16,439 nt of DNA from an uncultured Oscillospiraceae bacterium (GTDB lineage Bacteria; Bacillota_A; Clostridia; Oscillospirales; Oscillospiraceae): positions 1 to 16,439 of the forward strand of contig CAAEOU010000033.1 of assembly GCA_900757695.1 (NCBI GenBank), written 5' to 3'. Each line of letters starts with the position of its first letter. The first letter of the stretch is position 1. The translations under genes were made by a program, and so were the position numbers. The notes beneath the pieces were generated by a model, which saw only the letters and a list, made by a program, of their open reading frames with translations, did no database searches and was not told the origin of the DNA. Below are positions 12,592-16,439 of the stretch, piece after piece.

Positions 12592-14808
12592 ATGACACTC
12601 AGACGGCGGTACTTCCGCAGCATCCGTGAGAACCTCTCCTTTTATATTTCCTCCACTGTACTTACCATTCTGACGCTTCTGATGTTTTTCCTCTACGAAA
12701 TTTCCGGCTCCGCCATATTGAACTTCGCCAATGACTTTTATACGTCCCAGGCCCGGGAAGACGCCCATTTCACAACCTATACGGAAATTCCCGATGACGA
12801 CATTCCGGAGCTGGAACAGGAATTTAATGTGACGCTGGAAGCCCAGCACTTTATCAATCTGGAAACAGACGGAACCACAGCACGGATCTTTCAGCCCACG
12901 GAAAAGGTTGACCGGTATCAGGTTACTCAGGGCCGTGATATCGCCCATACCGGCGAGATCATTATCTCCGAAGGCTATGCCGTAAAAAATAACATTCAGC
13001 CCGGCAGCAGCCTGACCATCGGAGATAAAGATTATACCGTAACAGGCTTCTTTCAGCGGCCCGACTACCTCTATATGCTAGAAAACGAATCGGATTCCTA
13101 TAAGAACATCACCACCTTTTTCCTTTGCTATATGACTGATGCGGATTTTGAGGCGCTTGGCCCCTCCTCCTGCCAGTATCTCGTGCGCTATCATGGAGAC
13201 AGTCAGGCTTTTCGCCGGGCCATTTATGACCGATATATCATGGCCTCCTATTCCGCCGCACAGGATAATCCGAGAATCTCCATGGTGGATATGCAGGCAA
13301 AGATGTTTATCATCATGGCCTACATTCTGCTGTGCACACTGCCCCTGATTGCCGTGGCCCTGATCGCCATTATTATCAGCCGCAAGGTAAAAAGTGAGCA
13401 GAAAATCATTGGCACCCTCTCGGCATTGGGCTGGAAAAAGGGGCAGCTCATGCGGCATTATGCAGGCTTTGCCGCGCTTCCGGGCATTCTGGGCGGCGTA
13501 CTGACCGCAGTAATTGCCGCCATTGCCGCTCAGCCCTACGGTGAGCTGGGGCTTCAGGACTATGAGCCCATGCGGATTGTCTGCCGTATGAACCCCATTG
13601 CCGTTGTGCTGGGCATTGTCATTCCCACCGCCATGTATATCCTTGCTGCGCTGCTGGCAGTACGGCGGCTACTGAAGCACGGCACGGTGGAACTGCTTTC
13701 CGGCGCTGTGGGCGGAGATGGCCGGCACCGTCGGCTGCTCTCCGGCAGTCACGCTCCCCTGCGGCTGAAATTTGCCATCCGCACCCTGTTGGGGAGCCCT
13801 GCCAGAAGCTTTGTGATCCTGCTGGGCATTTTTCTCGGAAGCTACATTGCACTTCTGGGCTTTTCCATGTTTGACACCATCGATGGCATGGTAGACATTA
13901 CAGACCGCTCTGTGGGTTCCTATTCCTACGAATATATTCTGAGCGACCTCTCCTCCCAAAACGACTACGGCGGAGAGCCCATGCTGATGATTTCCATGGA
14001 GTCCGACAGCGGGCGTGGACTTTCGCTGATCGGCATGGACGCAGATAATCCCTATCTCTCCCTCCATGATGCGGATGGGACACCTGTCAGCAACGGAAGC
14101 GGCTACTATGTGACCTCCCTCACCGCACTGCTGGAGGATTGGAGTGCAGGTGATACCGTTACGCTGTATGATCCTCTTTCCATGGGGAAGACCTCCATTC
14201 ACATCGATGGGATCGTAGAAAACGATGTGCAGCAGGCCATTTTCACTTCCCGAAGCGAAGCGGCTGATATCATGAGCCTTGACAGCACGGCCTTTAATGT
14301 TCTGCTGAGCAGCAATCGGCTGGACATTCCCAGTGATCATGTGGCCAGTGAGATCCGAAAGGCCGCCTTTGCCGAGCAGGTGAAAACCATGATTGACCAG
14401 ATGGGTACGCTGATTTATCTGCTCATCGGCCTTGGCTGCGTGATCTGCATTGCCGCAATTTATGTAGCCATCAATATGCTGATCACGGAAAACCGGAATA
14501 ATATCTCCATGCTGAAGGTGCTGGGATACCGAAACCAGCGCATTGACAGCATGGTTCTCTCCAGCAGCCATTTGCTGCTGCCGCTGGGCATTCTGCTCAG
14601 TATTCCCGCTGCTTATGGCACAATGGACGTCTTTGCCCGTTTTTTTGCGGAAATAGACGGCATGCTGATGACCGTTTCCATTGGCCCAAAGAGTTATCTT
14701 GTAACCATACTTCTGGTGTGCCTGAGCTACATTGGCTCGCTGTTCCTGCTGCGCAGAAAGATCACCAAAGTAAATATGATCGAAAGCCTCAAGGACAATC
14801 GGGAATAA
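12592..14808 (+). CDS. FtsX/MacB-type ABC transporter permease
   Basis: 738 residues with eight likely membrane helices: one near 18-38, three near 238-262, 290-313 and 336-357, one near 406-425, and three near 605-628, 656-676 and 700-720. This is the duplicated FtsX layout with two large extracytoplasmic domains, about residues 40-235 and 427-600. FtsX-domain signs include KVKSEQKIIGTLSALGWKKG and its C-terminal copy NNISMLKVLGYRNQRID. Such systems usually do not import solutes: they export lipoproteins, peptides or lipids, or drive envelope work and antimicrobial-peptide resistance. The substrate cannot be told from sequence. The ATG at 12592 has TAAGGAGG in front, with 11 bp from the ATPase stop. 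Confidence 0.93.
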   Translation: MTLRRRYFRSIRENLSFYISSTVLTILTLLMFFLYEISGSAILNFANDFYTSQAREDAHFTTYTEIPDDDIPELEQEFNVTLEAQHFINLETDGTTARIFQPTEKVDRYQVTQGRDIAHTGEIIISEGYAVKNNIQPGSSLTIGDKDYTVTGFFQRPDYLYMLENESDSYKNITTFFLCYMTDADFEALGPSSCQYLVRYHGDSQAFRRAIYDRYIMASYSAAQDNPRISMVDMQAKMFIIMAYILLCTLPLIAVALIAIIISRKVKSEQKIIGTLSALGWKKGQLMRHYAGFAALPGILGGVLTAVIAAIAAQPYGELGLQDYEPMRIVCRMNPIAVVLGIVIPTAMYILAALLAVRRLLKHGTVELLSGAVGGDGRHRRLLSGSHAPLRLKFAIRTLLGSPARSFVILLGIFLGSYIALLGFSMFDTIDGMVDITDRSVGSYSYEYILSDLSSQNDYGGEPMLMISMESDSGRGLSLIGMDADNPYLSLHDADGTPVSNGSGYYVTSLTALLEDWSAGDTVTLYDPLSMGKTSIHIDGIVENDVQQAIFTSRSEAADIMSLDSTAFNVLLSSNRLDIPSDHVASEIRKAAFAEQVKTMIDQMGTLIYLLIGLGCVICIAAIYVAINMLITENRNNISMLKVLGYRNQRIDSMVLSSSHLLLPLGILLSIPAAYGTMDVFARFFAEIDGMLMTVSIGPKSYLVTILLVCLSYIGSLFLLRRKITKVNMIESLKDNRE

Positions 14809-14815
14809 ACACGAA

Positions 14816-14856
14816 GGGCGTGCTGCACAGGTATTTGCAGCACGCCCCTTGACTTT
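14816..14856 (+). terminator. Likely terminator of the ABC transporter operon
   Basis: GGGCGTGCTGCA (14816-14827) pairs perfectly with TGCAGCACGCCC (14836-14847) around an 8-nt loop. The following CTTGACTTTT is a poor U-tract, so termination may be incomplete. Confidence 0.65.
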
Positions 14857-14882
14857 TCCCCCTCATCGGGTTACTCTTATTC

Positions 14883-14925
14883 TATAATCATACAAATCAT
14901 ATATGACTATATTGATAAAATCAAT
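14883..14925 (+). promoter_or_regulatory. cysK upstream region with palindrome
   Basis: TATAAT at 14883-14888 lacks a good -35. The perfect palindrome ATTGAT-AAA-ATCAAT lies at 14911-14925, directly before the cysK ribosome site, and two ATCATA copies lie just upstream. A regulator of sulfur genes could bind here; no match to a specific site is claimed. Confidence 0.35.
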
Positions 14926-14943
14926 GGATATGGAGGGACCATT

Positions 14944-15870
14944 ATGCACGTATATGAAAGTCTGCCGGAACTCATCGGAAATACCCCCCTGCTGGAGCTC
15001 CAGCGTCTGGGAAAGCTCTGGAATGCCGGCGCTCCGATCTACGCAAAGCTGGAGTATTTCAACCCGCTGGGCTCCATCAAGGATCGAGCCGCACTCTACA
15101 TGATTGACGAGGCTCAAAAGGCCGGAAAAATCAAAGACGGTACCGTTGTCATTGAGCCTACCTCCGGCAACACCGGCATCGGCCTCGCCTATATCTGTGC
15201 CACCCGGGGGATCAAGCTGGTGCTGACCATGCCGGAAAACATGAGCAAAGAACGCAGAAGCCTTCTCGCCGCACTGGGCGCTGAGATCGTATTGACCCCT
15301 GCATGGGAGGGCATGAACGGCGCTGTCAACAAGGCGCAGCAGCTCCACAGAAAGAATCCCAACTCCTTTATTCCCGATCAGTTCAGCAATCCCGCCAATG
15401 TAAAGGCCCATATGGAGACTACCGCACCGGAGATCCTCCGTGACATGGACGGTCAGGTGGATATCTTCGTGTCTGCCGTGGGCACCGGCGGCACCCTCAC
15501 CGGCAATGGCCGCGCCTTTAAGGAAGCAAATCCGGACTGCAAGGTTATTGCTGTAGAGCCTGCCGCCTCTCCCCTGCTCAGTCAGGGAAAGATCGGCCCC
15601 CACAAAATTCAGGGTATCGGCGCCAATTTCATCCCGGATATTCTGGATCAGAGCCTCATTGACGAGATCATCCCTGTCACCGATGACGACGCCTATGAAA
15701 CCTGCCGTCAGGCCGCTAAGGCAGAAGGACTGCTGGTAGGCATCTCCTCCGGCGCAGCCCTTTGGGCTGCGAAAACCCTTGCACTCCGTCCCGAAAATCA
15801 GGGAAAGCACATTGTTGTCATTCTCCCCGATACCGGTGAGCGGTATCTCTCCGTCAATCTCTACGGATAA
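14944..15870 (+). CDS. cysK: Cysteine synthase (O-acetylserine sulfhydrylase)
   Basis: 308 residues of the PLP fold-type II family, normal length. The PLP lysine is in PLGSIKDRAA (Lys about 46). The substrate loop PTSGNTG is at about 72-78, the phosphate-binding GTGGT at about 180-184, and SSGAA near 268-272 contacts the PLP ring. The enzyme makes cysteine from O-acetylserine and sulfide in the cytoplasm. The start ISIGNTPLL-type motif is present as LIGNTPLLEL. The ATG at 14944 has GGAGGGACC upstream. No cysE or transport gene is in the window; the gene appears monocistronic, ending at a hairpin at 15887-15912. Confidence 0.95.
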   Translation: MHVYESLPELIGNTPLLELQRLGKLWNAGAPIYAKLEYFNPLGSIKDRAALYMIDEAQKAGKIKDGTVVIEPTSGNTGIGLAYICATRGIKLVLTMPENMSKERRSLLAALGAEIVLTPAWEGMNGAVNKAQQLHRKNPNSFIPDQFSNPANVKAHMETTAPEILRDMDGQVDIFVSAVGTGGTLTGNGRAFKEANPDCKVIAVEPAASPLLSQGKIGPHKIQGIGANFIPDILDQSLIDEIIPVTDDDAYETCRQAAKAEGLLVGISSGAALWAAKTLALRPENQGKHIVVILPDTGERYLSVNLYG

Positions 15871-15886
15871 TACAAGCACGCAAAAT

Positions 15887-15912
15887 GCCCGCACTTCATT
15901 TGAGGTGCGGGC
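15887..15912. terminator. Terminator hairpin between cysK and the AraC-type gene
   Basis: GCCCGCACTTCA (15887-15898) pairs with TGAGGTGCGGGC (15901-15912), with one G-U pair; the tip opens to give a loop. Plus-strand U-tract is weak (TTATCT). On the minus strand ATTTTG follows. It probably serves both convergent genes. Confidence 0.65.
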
Positions 15913-16008
15913 TTATCTATATGTTAATTGTTTTCAATCGTTATTTTTTTGATACAACAACTTTCCCTGCCAATCATAAGGCATTCCAAAGATACAGCGT
16001 ATACGCAT

Positions 16009-16439
16009 TTAAGCATCTGTCGGCAGCTGTGTGCGGCTTTTTCGATAGTCATTCGGCGTGATCCCCTCATAGCGCCGGAACGCCTGTGACATTGTGCGCT
16101 GAGAGTAATACCCGCACCGGCAGGCAATTTCCTCCATTCGAAGATCTGTTTCCAGCAGAGGCTTGATATGTGAAATACGTTCCTTGTGGATCATATCCAG
16201 CACACCCATGCCAAAATATTGCTTGATCAGCCGGGAAAGATACGCCTGACTAATGCCAAACTGCTGGCTGATGGCAGCTGCGCTCAGGTTTGCATCCATG
16301 TAGTTCTGCCGGATATAATCCTGAATCTGTTCTTCCTTACACTTGGTAGAACGCTTCTCTTCCGCCAGGAATGCATTCAAATGTGTGCAGAAAGTATCCA
16401 ACGCCGAGAGCAGGGTTTCCTGCGTGAAGCATTGGGAAA
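16009..16439 (-). CDS. AraC-family transcription regulator (N-terminus cut by window edge)
   Basis: 142 codons are visible and the frame stays open to the window edge, so the start lies outside. The C-terminal part has the double helix-turn-helix of the AraC family. The first is in LSAAAISQQFGISQAYLSR. The second is in METDLRMEEIA-like sequence, here LETDLRMEEIACRCGYYSQ, followed by MSQAFRRYEGITPNDYRKS, the family's hallmark end. Upstream of it lies a helical linker (residues with HLNAFLAEEKRSTKCKEEQ). It would bind DNA in the cytoplasm and respond to a ligand or a two-component signal through a domain not seen here. It is convergent with cysK; targets are unknown. Confidence 0.9.
   Translation of the reverse strand, partial: SQCFTQETLLSALDTFCTHLNAFLAEEKRSTKCKEEQIQDYIRQNYMDANLSAAAISQQFGISQAYLSRLIKQYFGMGVLDMIHKERISHIKPLLETDLRMEEIACRCGYYSQRTMSQAFRRYEGITPNDYRKSRTQLPTDA

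Noticed and set aside
13669..14571. 300-codon frame opposite the permease gene
   Set aside because: Antisense shadow of a clear eight-helix permease.
14863..15894. 343-codon frame opposite cysK
   Set aside because: cysK is complete with all PLP motifs; the antisense translation shows no domain.

Overview
The window looks like chromosomal DNA of a spore-forming Firmicute of class Clostridia, most likely order Oscillospirales. The evidence is a moderately GC-rich sequence, a complete spoIIAA-spoIIAB-sigF sporulation operon, a T-box leader in front of valS, strong AGGAGG-type ribosome sites with frequent TTG/GTG starts, and a typical clostridial protein kinase/helix-turn-helix pair. I see no phage, transposase, CRISPR array, tRNA or rRNA.

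Layout. 1-1200: a truncated, atypical Ser/Thr kinase gene (minus) and a divergent XRE-like gene (plus), with overlapping promoters. 1200-1760: a region without a large gene. It holds a bidirectional terminator, a 39-residue protein gene (minus) with a palindrome at its promoter, and a plus-strand promoter followed by three consecutive stem-loops that form the leader of the next gene. 1757-2284: HD-domain hydrolase. 2325-3770 (minus): spoIIAA-spoIIAB-sigF, behind a good sigma-H-type promoter that overlaps the terminator of the upstream operon. 3862-8152 (minus): valS-folC behind a T-box riboswitch with a GUC (valine) specifier and a consensus promoter. 8171-8785 (minus): a DUF308/HdeD-like membrane protein with its own promoter. 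8786-9070: intergenic, with strong and partly mutually exclusive hairpins. 9131-9979: DegV-family fatty-acid-binding protein, with clear promoter and terminator. 10038-14808 (plus): ApbE lipoprotein, small HMA metal-binding protein, and an ABC ATPase plus FtsX/MacB-type permease. 14944-15870: cysK. 16009-16439 (minus): an AraC-type regulator cut by the window edge.

How the parts work together. The valS leader should sense uncharged tRNA-Val and control valS and probably folC. The spoIIA operon is the classical anti-sigma switch of the forespore. The most notable pattern is an 18-bp box of form aGTTAG-N6-CTAAct that appears three times: at the apbE promoter, just after the HMA promoter start, and in front of the ABC transporter genes. 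It resembles DtxR/IdeR-type metal-dependent repressor sites (TTAG-N6-CTAA). I infer that these three transcription units form a local iron- or manganese-responsive regulon linking extracytoplasmic flavinylation, a metal-binding protein and an exporter-like ABC system. That grouping is a hypothesis from sequence pattern only.
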